From the NCBI GenBank assembly GCA_022570795.1, contig JAKUDP010000010.1, positions 434,001-498,000 of the forward strand: a DNA stretch of 64,000 nucleotides, given 5' to 3'. This document shows positions 12,403-21,946 of the stretch, in pieces. The DNA is from Sphaerulina vaccinii. Lineage: Eukaryota; Ascomycota; Dothideomycetes; Mycosphaerellales; Mycosphaerellaceae. A program made the position numbers and the translations under genes. The notes beneath the pieces are model-generated. The model was not told where the DNA came from, searched no databases, and saw only the letters and a program-made list of their open reading frames with translations. Numbering within the stretch: the stretch's first letter is position 1; every line of letters begins with the position of its first letter.

Positions 12403-14250
12403 ATGGACAATCACGCAGACTACGGGAAGCTGTCACGAAGCGACAATACGATGCCAGCGCCAGCGCCAGCACCACTGTCGCCTCCGCGGAGTAAGACGCC
12501 TCCTACAATCACAGGAAAACGAGCGCACAGCGATGACCAGGTGCCGACCGTGAGCAATGTCTATCGCAGTGGCAGTGAGCCTGTGAGCGCGGTCGCTCTG
12601 AACAAGGCACTGGCAGACGTCGAGCGTGCAGAACAGCGGCGAGTTAGCACACCTGCACCCAGTCCTAGTCGGAAGCGTCAAAAGATCCAGGCGAGCGACC
12701 GCTTCATACCCAATCGAGCTGGCCAGGATCTATCTGCGAGCTACAACCTATTGCACGAAGATGGCTCGCCTGCCACACCTTCAAGGCAACGCAAGAATAT
12801 GCGTGGGGACATTCAATTTCACAAGAAAGATGCCAATAACACGTACACCCAGGTGCTGCGGTCTGAGATGTTCAACGATGAGATACCACAGATGCTCAGC
12901 GATCGCACGGGGTCCAGAGGACAGACACCACCAGTTGGAGGAGGTGGTGGTAGTTCGATGCTTGGTGGCAGCAGTCTCACACCATCCACGCCGAGCAAGA
13001 ATCTATTTTCGTATGGGCCACAGCCACAGGTGTCACTCACGCCGAGATCAATATCACGGAGTGAGCGCGGACCCAATGTCAATGCCAGATCCGAGATCTA
13101 CAGCCTATCCCCGGTGAAACACTCATCTCAGACGATGCTATTATCTCCTCGCAAGACACCACGGCAAGTGAGCAAAGTTCCATACAAGGTACTGGATGCG
13201 CCGGAATTAGCAGACGACTTCTATTTGAACCTCGTGGATTGGGGGTCGAACGACATCCTGGCTGTGGGATTGGGCGCTTCGGTCTACCTCTGGAGCCGGG
13301 AAAGTGGTAAAGTCACTACCCTGTGCACACTGGAGGGAGACGGCGTGACGAGTGTCAGCTGGATTCAACGAGGCACGCATCTCGCAATCGGAACTTCTAA
13401 GGGTCTTCTGCACATCTGGGATACGTTTGCACAGAAGCGATTACGTACGATGACTGGGCACACTTCGCGCATTAGTAGTCTGGCTTGGAATGCGCACATT
13501 CTGTCGACAGGCTCACGAGACAGGTCAATTTTGCATCGAGACGTACGGATGTCTGGTCAGCATATGCGCCGCCTCACGGGACACAAACAGGAAGTATGTG
13601 GCTTGAAGTGGAACTCAGAAACGGAGCAGCTGGCCTCAGGTGGCAATGATAACAAAATCTTCATCTGGGACAAGATGGAGGAGCGCTGGCAACATCGCTG
13701 GGGCGAGCAAGAAGGAGGTCACAAGGCAGCGGTCAAGGCTATCGCATGGAATCCTCATCAGCGTGGAGTCCTGGCATCTGGAGGTGGAACTGCTGACCGG
13801 TGCATCAAATTCTGGAACACAATTTCAACAGCACAAACTACTACCACACGGTCAATACCCGTTGAGCAGACCAGTCTCGGTTTCGGTATATCGACATCTC
13901 CTGTACCAGAGCCCGAGGTCGCACCTCAGATCACGAACCCTCACTTGATCAGCTCACACGATACTGGCAGTCAAGTGTGCAATCTGCTGTTCTCACAACG
14001 CACTTCCGAGCTTGTGTCTACGCACGGATACTCACAGCATGCTATCAACATCTGGAAATATCCCAGCATGAACCAAGTGGTCAGCCTCACGGGTCACACC
14101 TATCGAGTGTTGTATCTCAGCATGAGTCCTGATGGTGCTATCATCGTTACTGGCGCTGGCGACGAGACCTTACGCTTCTGGGATGTGTTCTCAAAGCCGA
14201 AAGGTGAAGCGAAACGCGGAATTGTTGGTGAATGGGGTATCATTCGATAG
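12403..14250 (+). CDS. CDH1: Cdh1/Fizzy-related WD40 activator of the APC/C
   Basis: Substrate-recruiting coactivator of the anaphase-promoting complex, acting in late mitosis and G1. It is an uninterrupted frame of 615 residues. The N-terminal ~250 residues are disordered and Ser/Pro-rich, with many SP/TP sites as expected for CDK control. A C-box-like DRFIPNR lies near residue 100. SKVPYKVLDAPELADDFYLN leads into the WD40 propeller. GHKQEVCGLKW, SGGNDNKIFIWD and GGGTADRCIKFWNT match the Fizzy-related family closely. The chain ends in IIR, the IR tail that docks on Cdc27/APC3. The preserved PYKVLDAPEL and GHKQEVCGLKW favour Cdh1 over Cdc20. A Pro-Ala repeat (PAPAPAP) encoded by a short GCCAGC-like repeat sits near residue 20. 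Confidence 0.94.
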   Translation: MDNHADYGKLSRSDNTMPAPAPAPLSPPRSKTPPTITGKRAHSDDQVPTVSNVYRSGSEPVSAVALNKALADVERAEQRRVSTPAPSPSRKRQKIQASDRFIPNRAGQDLSASYNLLHEDGSPATPSRQRKNMRGDIQFHKKDANNTYTQVLRSEMFNDEIPQMLSDRTGSRGQTPPVGGGGGSSMLGGSSLTPSTPSKNLFSYGPQPQVSLTPRSISRSERGPNVNARSEIYSLSPVKHSSQTMLLSPRKTPRQVSKVPYKVLDAPELADDFYLNLVDWGSNDILAVGLGASVYLWSRESGKVTTLCTLEGDGVTSVSWIQRGTHLAIGTSKGLLHIWDTFAQKRLRTMTGHTSRISSLAWNAHILSTGSRDRSILHRDVRMSGQHMRRLTGHKQEVCGLKWNSETEQLASGGNDNKIFIWDKMEERWQHRWGEQEGGHKAAVKAIAWNPHQRGVLASGGGTADRCIKFWNTISTAQTTTTRSIPVEQTSLGFGISTSPVPEPEVAPQITNPHLISSHDTGSQVCNLLFSQRTSELVSTHGYSQHAINIWKYPSMNQVVSLTGHTYRVLYLSMSPDGAIIVTGAGDETLRFWDVFSKPKGEAKRGIVGEWGIIR

Positions 14251-14866
14251 CCTCGCGATGATGAGATACCAAATATTTCCGACGACTGCAGCTCCAGGGT
14301 CTATGAGAAGATGGTAAAGTCAGGATCAGCTCCCAGGAGGGACTTCGATGTGTTCGAGCAGTCCGAGCGTTGGTCTCAGGCACGAGACAACGTGAGCCTA
14401 CTGGTCACGGAACTGGCACGAAGCATGCGATCGAGATATGCACGCCCAGCAATGAACAGATCTCCACTTGCAGATTGAGCTCCTTGTTGGCGGGAGCAGA
14501 TGATGCATACGACCTTGTAGCATATTGGGCATGGAGTTAGAGCGACTGAGCGATTCTAGCACTTTTTCACGACTGGTATTATGAGAAGCACGTTGTTATG
14601 GAGTGCATTAGCGATGGAGCTACAGGGCACTCTTGAAATGATAGGAAATGCTTGGAAACCCCGCAGCAGGCTTTGGGGAACTGATAGGTAGAGCACCTAG
14701 ATCCAGCATACAATACTTTCACTGTCCACTCACACTCACACAGTCCTTCATATGTCTTATGCCAACTGGAGAAGCTGTTTCGAATCTTTCGTAAAGTGCA
14801 TTGTCTGTTCTATAGCCCTGTCCCATTCCGCTGTTTTTGTGACAGACTGTCTCGTCACCGGAACAA
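14251..14866. other. Convergent 3' region
   Basis: Space between the Cdh1 gene (+) and the methylcitrate dehydratase gene (-). I see only presumed 3' UTRs and no coding frame of interest. Confidence 0.5.
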
Positions 14867-16585
14867 TTACAAAATCTTGTCCTTGACATACAGATCCATA
14901 TACTCATCAACCGGCATCTTGTACAGCGTCGCAGGGTCGTTACCAAGATCGACGAGCTTCTTGGTGTGCTCAGCCGAGAAATGTGGTGCAATGTGGTTCT
15001 TGAACTTCTCCAAGATGATTGGCTTGGCCTCTTCTCTCCTCAGTCTGTGTCCGAGTGGAGCCTCAATGACCTCCTCATCCAAAACAGTGCCATCCTTCAG
15101 CTTGACTGTCAGAGCGTTCGAGATGGTGCGCTTCTCTGGGTCGTGGTAGTCCTTAGTGAATTGTGGGTCTTCCACACACTTGATCTTTTGTCTCAGGCTC
15201 TCGACGAGAGGAGACTCGGCGGCTTCACCACCATCTGTGTAGTCGTCTGCGGTCAAGCGGCCGAATACGAGCATAGTGGCTGCCATGTATTGGACACAGT
15301 GGTCACGATCGGCGTAGTTGTCCATAGGCTTGAACTGCTTGTCAATGATACGAATGCAGGCCTCGTGGGTGCGGTTGGTGACCTCCTCGATATCTTCGGC
15401 GCTCTTGCCCATCTTCTTCAGCTTGTGGTGGATGTTCTCGGCGGCCTCCACGGCCGTTTGCGAGTGGAACTCTGCTGGGTAGGAAACCTTGAACAGGACG
15501 TTCTCCATCACGTAGCTACCATATGGACGCTGGAATTCGAACTTCTTGCCGCCGAAGTTGACATCGTAGAATCCCCAGACTGGAGTAGAGAGGACAGTTG
15601 GGACACCACCTTCGCCGCGAAGGACCTTCAGAGCCATGTCGACTGCACGTTGGCAGGCATCACCGGCGGCCCAGGACTTTCGAGACATGGTGTTTGGAGT
15701 GTGACGGTAGGTTCGGAGTGACTGGCCATCAACCCAGGCTTGGGAAATGGCAGCCTTGGTCTGCTCAACATCCAGTCCTAGCATCTTGGACACGACAGCA
15801 GTGGAAGCGACCTTGACGTTGACGACGTGGTCGAGACCGACCTTGTTGAAGCTGTTCTCCAGAGCCAAGCAACCCTGAATTTCGTGTGCCTTGACCATAC
15901 CCTCGAGAACGTCCTGGATGGTGAACTGCTTGCCATTGCCCACCTTGACGCCGTTCTTGTTCGATCGGTTTGCCCAGTCTGCTACAGCGAGGATGGCGCC
16001 CAAGTTGTCTGAAGGGTGGCCCCACTCAGCAGCGAGCCAGCAGTCGTTGAAGTCCAGCCATCTGATCATAGCACCAATGTTGAAAGCACCGTTGACAGGG
16101 TCAAGCACGTATGGAGTACCTGGCACCCGTGTACCATTTGGAACAGTGGTGCCCTCAACTACAGGACCGAGGAGTTTTGTGCAGGAAGGAAATTCGAGTG
16201 CGCGAAGACCACACCCAATGGTGTCGAGGAAGACGAATCGCGCAGTGTCAATCTAGTCGAACATCAGCATTATGATATACATATATGTAGGAGAGTGATG
16301 CAAACGTACAGCAAGCTCAGAGTCGATCTTGTAGTTGTGGATGTAGTCGGCCATGTCCTTGATCTCTGGATCAAATTCAGGCGCCTTGCCAGGACGGCCC
16401 AGATCTGTGTGTTTCGACATGCTCGTGGAGAATGCGCGTGCAGTCTGGAGGCGTGATGGAGTGGTCGTGCGTGGGACTGCGCTGGAGAGTCGCGATGCTG
16501 CTGCGAGAGGAGCTTTTGTGGTGCTGCTGCGGGCGATGCTTCTGGTCGAGCTTCGGAGCAAGTTTCGTGCTGCCAACGACGACAT
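14867..16585 (-). CDS. PDH1: 2-methylcitrate dehydratase, PrpD/MmgE family, mitochondrial
   Basis: Dehydrates 2-methylcitrate to 2-methyl-cis-aconitate in the methylcitrate cycle, which disposes of propionyl-CoA from odd-chain fatty acids and branched amino acids. Exon 1 is 16585-16310 (92 codons); exon 2 is 16252-14867 after a CGACTAG acceptor; total 553 residues, as expected. The first ~60 residues are rich in Arg, Ser and Ala with no acidic residues, a clear mitochondrial presequence ending near RAFSTSMSKH. The family core is evident: PVNGAFNIGAMIRWLD, AAEWGHPSDNLGAILAVAD and the long all-helical N-domain. It stands alone; methylcitrate synthase and methylisocitrate lyase genes are not in this window. 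The nearest upstream neighbour is the divergent glutathione-synthetase-like gene. Confidence 0.93.
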
Positions 16586-17422
16586 GGCACTTGCTGCAAG
16601 CTGTGGATGTCTTGGTTTGCGGAAGAGGAGCAGAGAGTGGTGTTGTTTGGCCTTTCTGATCTCTCAGAAAAAGTCCAATGCTTGAACTTCTGCTCGGTTC
16701 AGCCTTCAGACGTCAACAAGAGCTCTCCCCAAACCCGAGGCAAGTCAACGGTGATCGCGGCCAAAGTCGGAGCGCACACGCTGCAGGACGGACTGGCCAT
16801 TTATTCCCGTGTGAGCGATACCGGCGCACATCTCTCGCACGCTTAGCCACGGGACACTCGAGGGACTGTCATGGCAACTTCATCTCGACAACGTGGGACA
16901 AGACCAGGAACACGCCCTCCGTCTGCATCTGGCCGCACTCTAACCTGCGATCTGCCGCAATCGCCAGTCTTGGTCCTGGAGACCCCGGTGAAACTACGCG
17001 TCAACAGCCGTGGCAGCATTGTCTGACCTGGTGTAAGCACGAGCAGAAAGTTCGAGCACTCTCAACCACACTGCAATTGAATTGTGTGGGCGCAAAGGGC
17101 AAGTCACTTACTGAGTGGACTGCCTCCTGGCGCAAACTAGTAAAAGTCCTGCATATTATCTGCGAACCCTCTGGACGAAGTGGTGGGGAAACAGCATCAG
17201 CTTCAGTACGACGTCCAGTGAGTGTCACGGAGGCGTCAAGCGTACAGCGACTTCCATTAGTGCTCAGGGAGTGCACTCCAATGAAGCACATCTACTTTGC
17301 GACTGGAGCGGAGACATCAATGCGGCTGAGCAGCGATGAGACTCTCGGCGTGAACAGCGGCGTCAACAGATGTTACACGACAGCTCGCTAACAAGATCAC
17401 CAAGGGAGTTTCATCAAGGATC
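16586..17422. other. Divergent intergenic region
   Basis: About 0.8 kb between the methylcitrate dehydratase start (-) and the glutathione-synthetase-like start (+). A 237-codon open frame at 16678-17391 (+) fills most of it but has no recognisable domain and a composition unlike neighbouring proteins. I treat it as chance. Confidence 0.4.
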
Positions 17423-18985
17423 ATGGACGTGACAGAAAACGACGTTCGACTTCGTGCGCGAGAGATATACGACTATCAGCTCACTCATGGTTTGCTTCTC
17501 ATTGAGTTTAAGCAGCCTGAGCCTACAGCTTCGACGATCCGCGATAAAATTCGGCACCACATCCAGCGAGCACAGAACAGTCCGAAACTACAAGACTTCG
17601 ACGTACAATGGGCGCCAACGACATTGGCCGTGACCATACTGCCTACACAATTTCCTCGACGGCTCTTCAAACAAGCTCAAGCACTACAGCCTGTCTTTAA
17701 TGAACTCTACGTACGAGTCGCGATCGATCACGACTGGCTATACGGGGTGCTCTCGCCTCTCCTTCCACATGATTCATTCTTGGCGAGCTTATGGGGCATA
17801 TATGAACGCGTGCGAGCCACAAGACCGAAGCAGGAGGTCGTATGCGGTATATTCAGATCAGATTACATGATTGACAGAGATGCGCTCGCGCTGAGGCAAG
17901 TAGAGATGAATGTCTTCTCGGCATCGGGTTTTGCACATGCCCAGAATGTTGCCGGCATGCATCGTCACCTCCAGAGATCTGTTGGGCCTCAAAGTGAGCT
18001 GCCGAAGAACGAGAACATCGTTCGGATTGCCAACATGCTGGCCGAGGCTAACAAGATCTACTCTCAGAGCTCGCCTCAGATAGCGAATGGTAGCCAGACT
18101 GCCAGCCAAGACGAATATGCGACTTCACAGAACGACCAAGCGAGCACCTGCATCTTAATGGTTGTCCAACATGCCAATTTCAATGTCGCAGACGAGCGGC
18201 CGATTGAGTATGCTTTGTGGGATAGCGATGTCCCTTGCTATCGTTGCGAATGGAAAGATGTTCTATCTCGAACTGAGCTCCGGACTGACGGGAAATTGCT
18301 ATTTCGTTTCAGCAATTCCCAAGCCGACTGTGAGGTGAGTGTGGTCTACTATCGAGCTGGATATGACGCTCGCGAGTATGGCTCCTCTGGTTGCGAGACC
18401 CGCTTGAGACTGGAGCTATCGAATGCGATCAAATGTCCCGACATTGCCACGCATCTCACGACTTTGAAGACCGTCCAGCAGGCTCTCACCCGACCGGATG
18501 CACTAGCACGCTTCATATCACCACAACACCAGGACATGGTACGCAGCACGTTTGTGGAAATGCATCTTCTGGACGACTCTTCACCAGGCCTGCAAGCGCG
18601 AACTATAGCAACCACCGCCGACCAAGAGACAAACTATGTTCTCAAATCCAATGGAGACGGAGGCGGACACAACGTCTACCGCGAAAACATACCAGCTTTT
18701 CTGGCAAAGGTGCCGATCAGTAGATGGTGCATATACACATTGATGAAGATGATCGAAACACCAAACACCACCGGTATGCTGCTATCATCAAACGGGATCT
18801 ATCATGGGGAAGTCATAAGCGAGCTCGGTACTCTGGGCACTTGTATCTGGAGTAAGCACAAAGGACAAGTCACATTGTTGCGAAACGAATGTTCGGGCTG
18901 GACGTTGAAGACGAAACCTGCAGACGTTGATGGTATGATGGTTGTCAAGGGCGTGGGAGCCATGGATTGCCCGGCTTTGACTTGA
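17423..18985 (+). CDS. Divergent eukaryotic glutathione-synthetase-like ATP-grasp protein
   Basis: A single 520-residue frame with the fold of eukaryotic glutathione synthetase, which joins gamma-glutamylcysteine and glycine using ATP. Family hallmarks are visible: GIFRSDYMID, VEMNVFSASG (keeping the Glu and Asn expected to bind Mg), VSVVYYRAGYD, and IKCPDIATHL followed by KTVQQAL. The glycine-rich loop at 408-417 reads KSNGDGGGHN where the family has KPQREGGGNN. The C-terminal substrate lid reads LKTKPADVDGMMVVKG where LRTK followed by a DGGVAAG-type loop is usual. Such changes could mean altered specificity or loss of function. This may be a paralogue of the true GSH2, which would then lie elsewhere. 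Family membership is clear; activity is not. Confidence 0.85.
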   Translation: MDVTENDVRLRAREIYDYQLTHGLLLIEFKQPEPTASTIRDKIRHHIQRAQNSPKLQDFDVQWAPTTLAVTILPTQFPRRLFKQAQALQPVFNELYVRVAIDHDWLYGVLSPLLPHDSFLASLWGIYERVRATRPKQEVVCGIFRSDYMIDRDALALRQVEMNVFSASGFAHAQNVAGMHRHLQRSVGPQSELPKNENIVRIANMLAEANKIYSQSSPQIANGSQTASQDEYATSQNDQASTCILMVVQHANFNVADERPIEYALWDSDVPCYRCEWKDVLSRTELRTDGKLLFRFSNSQADCEVSVVYYRAGYDAREYGSSGCETRLRLELSNAIKCPDIATHLTTLKTVQQALTRPDALARFISPQHQDMVRSTFVEMHLLDDSSPGLQARTIATTADQETNYVLKSNGDGGGHNVYRENIPAFLAKVPISRWCIYTLMKMIETPNTTGMLLSSNGIYHGEVISELGTLGTCIWSKHKGQVTLLRNECSGWTLKTKPADVDGMMVVKGVGAMDCPALT

Positions 18986-19218
18986 TCTCAATCGACTGGA
19001 GCATGAGGATCACAACCTCACAAATCCTTGCTGACATCTGCGACAAGTGTTTCTAATCGACATGACGCAATTATGTTTGGATGGCAAGGTAATGCCAGCA
19101 AAGTTCAAGCAAGAAACCTGATACGCGAACGTGTCTCATGCACAACCAAGACTTTTGTTGACAGTATCGATGCTGTACTCTTCCTCTCACCTTTGCAAAG
19201 TTAGGCGATGAGTTGAAG

Positions 19219-20586
19219 ATGTCAGCAAATACAACGAGCGAAGGTGATCCATTGGGACGCTCACAGGCAAAGCAGAAGCAACCTGCACTTCCACCACGAC
19301 AACCATCACCAGCTATGGATGCTAGATCACGTACACCTCAAGGACTAAATGGACAGCCAGTACCAGACACTCCACATCTAGCACCACCACCTCAACGGCT
19401 AAGCCAGCTTGAGTTGCAGAGCGGACCATCGTCAACAGATTACACGAGGGATCTTCGAAAGTTGACAGGCTATCTGATTCCATATCCAAAGCCTCACCTG
19501 CCAGATGTCCCTCCAGAAGATGTCCCGCAACGCTTCCTTGTGTGGTAAGTCATCTCATCCGATGTCACACCAAACTTTGATGATATCGCTGATTACGACG
19601 ACCAGGACTCCACCAGCACCGCCATTTTATCACAAGCCAACAGACGGCAAACGAGAAGGTATAACGCACTGGACTAAGCGTCACTGGTACAAAGAGCTTC
19701 GAGAAGCCAAAATGCGAGATCCACCAAAAGGCAAAACAACGAAATGGAAGCGTCTGAAATGGAGAGGCACAAAAGCCACCGCATGGGGCATCAGCAAAGT
19801 CAAGAGCTCAAATTTGGAGTTTCTAAACCGGATAGCTGGTATGCAAGACCAAGCCGACTCCGTTGCCGAAGACGTCTACAGCAAAACCATCTCGCCAGAG
19901 GAGATCATCCTTGTCTATCCACCTGGAATTCAAGGTGACCACGAAGCCATGCAGCAAGAATTCATCGCATCAATGCTCCGGACCAAGAAGGCAGCATATA
20001 AAGACTCTATCTTAGCCACACTTCTCTTTCCTCCTGCATTAGTGGTCGATACCATCGCTGTACCAGTATGGCCATTCGGTGGCTTGGCGGAAATCGATGC
20101 TGTTAGTACAACCGATACCACCAACCCTGCAATCACTAACAAGAATAATGATAGGTATGGCTCTACGCCTCCCTCCGCGGCGCACGCACCTCCCGCTCCG
20201 TCACCAAACGACTAACATCTGGCGACCTCACCACCCAAAAAGCCGCCAAAAAACTCTCCCTGACACTCATCCCCTCTCCAAGAATCGACATTGTAGAACA
20301 ATATCTTGCAGCTGCATGTCATAAATGTGATGCAGTGTTATTTCCCGTCTACGTGAGCCCACCGGGTGAAACGCAATGTCTGGAAGCTATTGGATGGAGT
20401 CATAGTGATCAAGATCAAGGTCTGGGTACTGGACTAGCAGCTAAGGCGATGAGTTGGGATGATGAGCAGTTTGAAATCACGCAGGTGAAGGATGATTTGA
20501 AGGATGTTTTTGGGAAGGGCGCGAAAGAGTGGGCCAAGTGGGTTAAATTGTGGAGGAAGAAGCCGGAGAAGGCGAGGAAGAGATGA
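19219..20586 (+). CDS. Conserved-looking protein of unknown function, three exons
   Basis: I do not recognise the family. Exons 19219-19544, 19606-20101 and 20155-20586 join in frame to 417 residues. The first donor is GTAAGT; the second intron has a GTTAGT donor and a CACTAAC branch site before GATAG. The start is the first ATG of the frame (MSANTT). Residues 1-80 are Pro/Gln/Ser-rich and disordered. The middle is strongly basic (KGKTTKWKRLKW), followed by EEIILVYPPGIQGD. A hydrophobic stretch with LLFPPALVVDTIAVPVWPFG could be membrane-associated. After it comes WLYASLRGARTSRSVTKRL, and the chain ends in a Lys/Trp-rich acidic-basic helix. Two cysteines (ACHKC) lie near residue 325. The seamless joins across both introns argue that it is a real gene. 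Confidence 0.75.
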
Positions 20587-20895
20587 TGTTTGGTATGGAT
20601 GCATTGACAGGTCTGTCTCACCTGTCTTGAGCGCGTTGGACAGGCGTAAGACAGCGCAGTCATTCCAGTCGCAGACAGGGTGAGTCTTGACACAGTCGAG
20701 GCTGATCATTGCTTCAAGCTGCTTTAGGAGGGTATCTTTGCTGAGGGAAGCTGAAAACATCTGAAAGCTCCATGGAATGATCGAGCTCATTTGTTCGAAA
20801 GTTGAGTAGGTCTTCAAGATGTTCTCAGCTTCCCTCAGCAGAGATACTCTCATGAAGTTCGTTCTGCCCTGTCATCTTACATAGATCTCATATCA
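20587..20895. other. Convergent 3' region
   Basis: Short stretch between the unknown three-exon gene (+) and the Rossmann-fold gene (-). No coding or RNA feature was seen. Confidence 0.5.
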
Positions 20896-21753
20896 TCATA
20901 TCCTCGCTTTCAACGGCGCCAGTCCAAATGTATACCAGAAATCCCTCGAATCATAACACCTCCCCAACATGTCCATACTCCTCGGTAGCGCAAGCACATT
21001 CTCCTCCCACATTAGTTCGTACACCCAACCTGCCTGCTTAGAAGGAGTTCTCGTAGGATCCTCATCTTCTTCTGCTCCTTGTGCCCAGCCAGCGAATAAC
21101 TCCCACCAGTCATACACCAATCCATCTGTGAGCATCCACCGTTGTCCTTTGGCTTTCTCCCACTGCTGCGTTACAGCTAGGATTCCTCTTGCCACATCGA
21201 CTCCATGAATGAGATGTACTGACTTCTTGTTCTTGACATCTTCTTTCTTCTGAGCCACACGATCAACCCAGTTGCGAGCATCTCGTTCTCCACCATGCAG
21301 ACCTGCCAGATTTAAAACGCTGCCTCCTAGACGCAGGAGTTCATCTTCTGCTATGGCTCGTTTGTTGGATGTGTCGTAGGATGATTGACGATTTGTCCAG
21401 ATGGAGGGTTGGGAGATTTGCCAAATGCCTGTACTGCCCAGTTGGATGAAGTGTGTGTCTTTGAGATTCTGCGACTTCGTATAGCCATGGACTAGGAGCG
21501 ATGTTTGAGCCGTCGATGTGAGGGGAAAGGTGATGAGGACTGCCTTTGCTGGCGGAAGGGAGGAGAAGGGGCTCTTTTCGCTGGTCTTTTCGTCTTCATC
21601 GGGGTGGAAGGACCATTTGAGAGTGCTGTGGCCCGCGACTGTTCGTCCATCTCGAGTCGTTGCTGCGAAGGATACATCGTGATGAGAGAGGAGTGGGATG
21701 AGGAATGTCGCGGTCCAGCCGGCGCCTAGGATTAGAATGTCGACTTCTTTCAT
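20896..21753 (-). CDS. NAD(P)-binding Rossmann-fold protein (atypical SDR, YeeZ-like)
   Basis: A single exon of 285 residues. The N-terminus VDILILGAGWTATFLIPLL carries the GxGxxA/G nucleotide-binding turn right after beta-1, as in extended or atypical short-chain dehydrogenases. HFIQLGSTGIW fits the end of a central strand, and the later Trp-rich half fits a substrate-binding lobe. Similar proteins in bacteria and fungi are annotated as YeeZ-like epimerase relatives with no proven substrate. A canonical YxxxK pair is not obvious, so enzymatic activity is uncertain. The gene shares a ~190-base divergent promoter with the S28 peptidase gene. Confidence 0.75.
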   Translation of the reverse strand: MKEVDILILGAGWTATFLIPLLSHHDVSFAATTRDGRTVAGHSTLKWSFHPDEDEKTSEKSPFSSLPPAKAVLITFPLTSTAQTSLLVHGYTKSQNLKDTHFIQLGSTGIWQISQPSIWTNRQSSYDTSNKRAIAEDELLRLGGSVLNLAGLHGGERDARNWVDRVAQKKEDVKNKKSVHLIHGVDVARGILAVTQQWEKAKGQRWMLTDGLVYDWWELFAGWAQGAEEDEDPTRTPSKQAGWVYELMWEENVLALPRSMDMLGRCYDSRDFWYTFGLAPLKARI

Positions 21754-21946
21754 CTTGTCTGTACGATCGATCGATCGATCTGTACGAGTGAGAGGTCGAC
21801 CGTTGCTATGTCAGTCAATTGGCAATGTCAGTGAAGCTCTACCGAGGCGCGGAGAGATCATCTGCAGGGTTCATGTACAGTACAGTACTGTACCTGCGTC
21901 ATCCATCTCTTCCCCGTTGTTTCTCATCAAGTATCACGCGAGCAAG
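21754..21946. promoter_or_regulatory. Bidirectional promoter with a CGAT tandem repeat
   Basis: 193 bases separate the starts of the Rossmann-fold gene (-) and the S28 peptidase gene (+), so both promoters must lie here or overlap the genes. Near 21765-21782 it has about four tandem CGAT units, which form a perfect palindrome. A role is inference. Confidence 0.5.

Noticed and set aside
16678..17391. 237-codon plus-strand open frame upstream of the glutathione-synthetase-like gene
   Set aside because: No domain, no protein-like periodicity, lies in a divergent promoter region; likely a chance frame in GC-balanced DNA.
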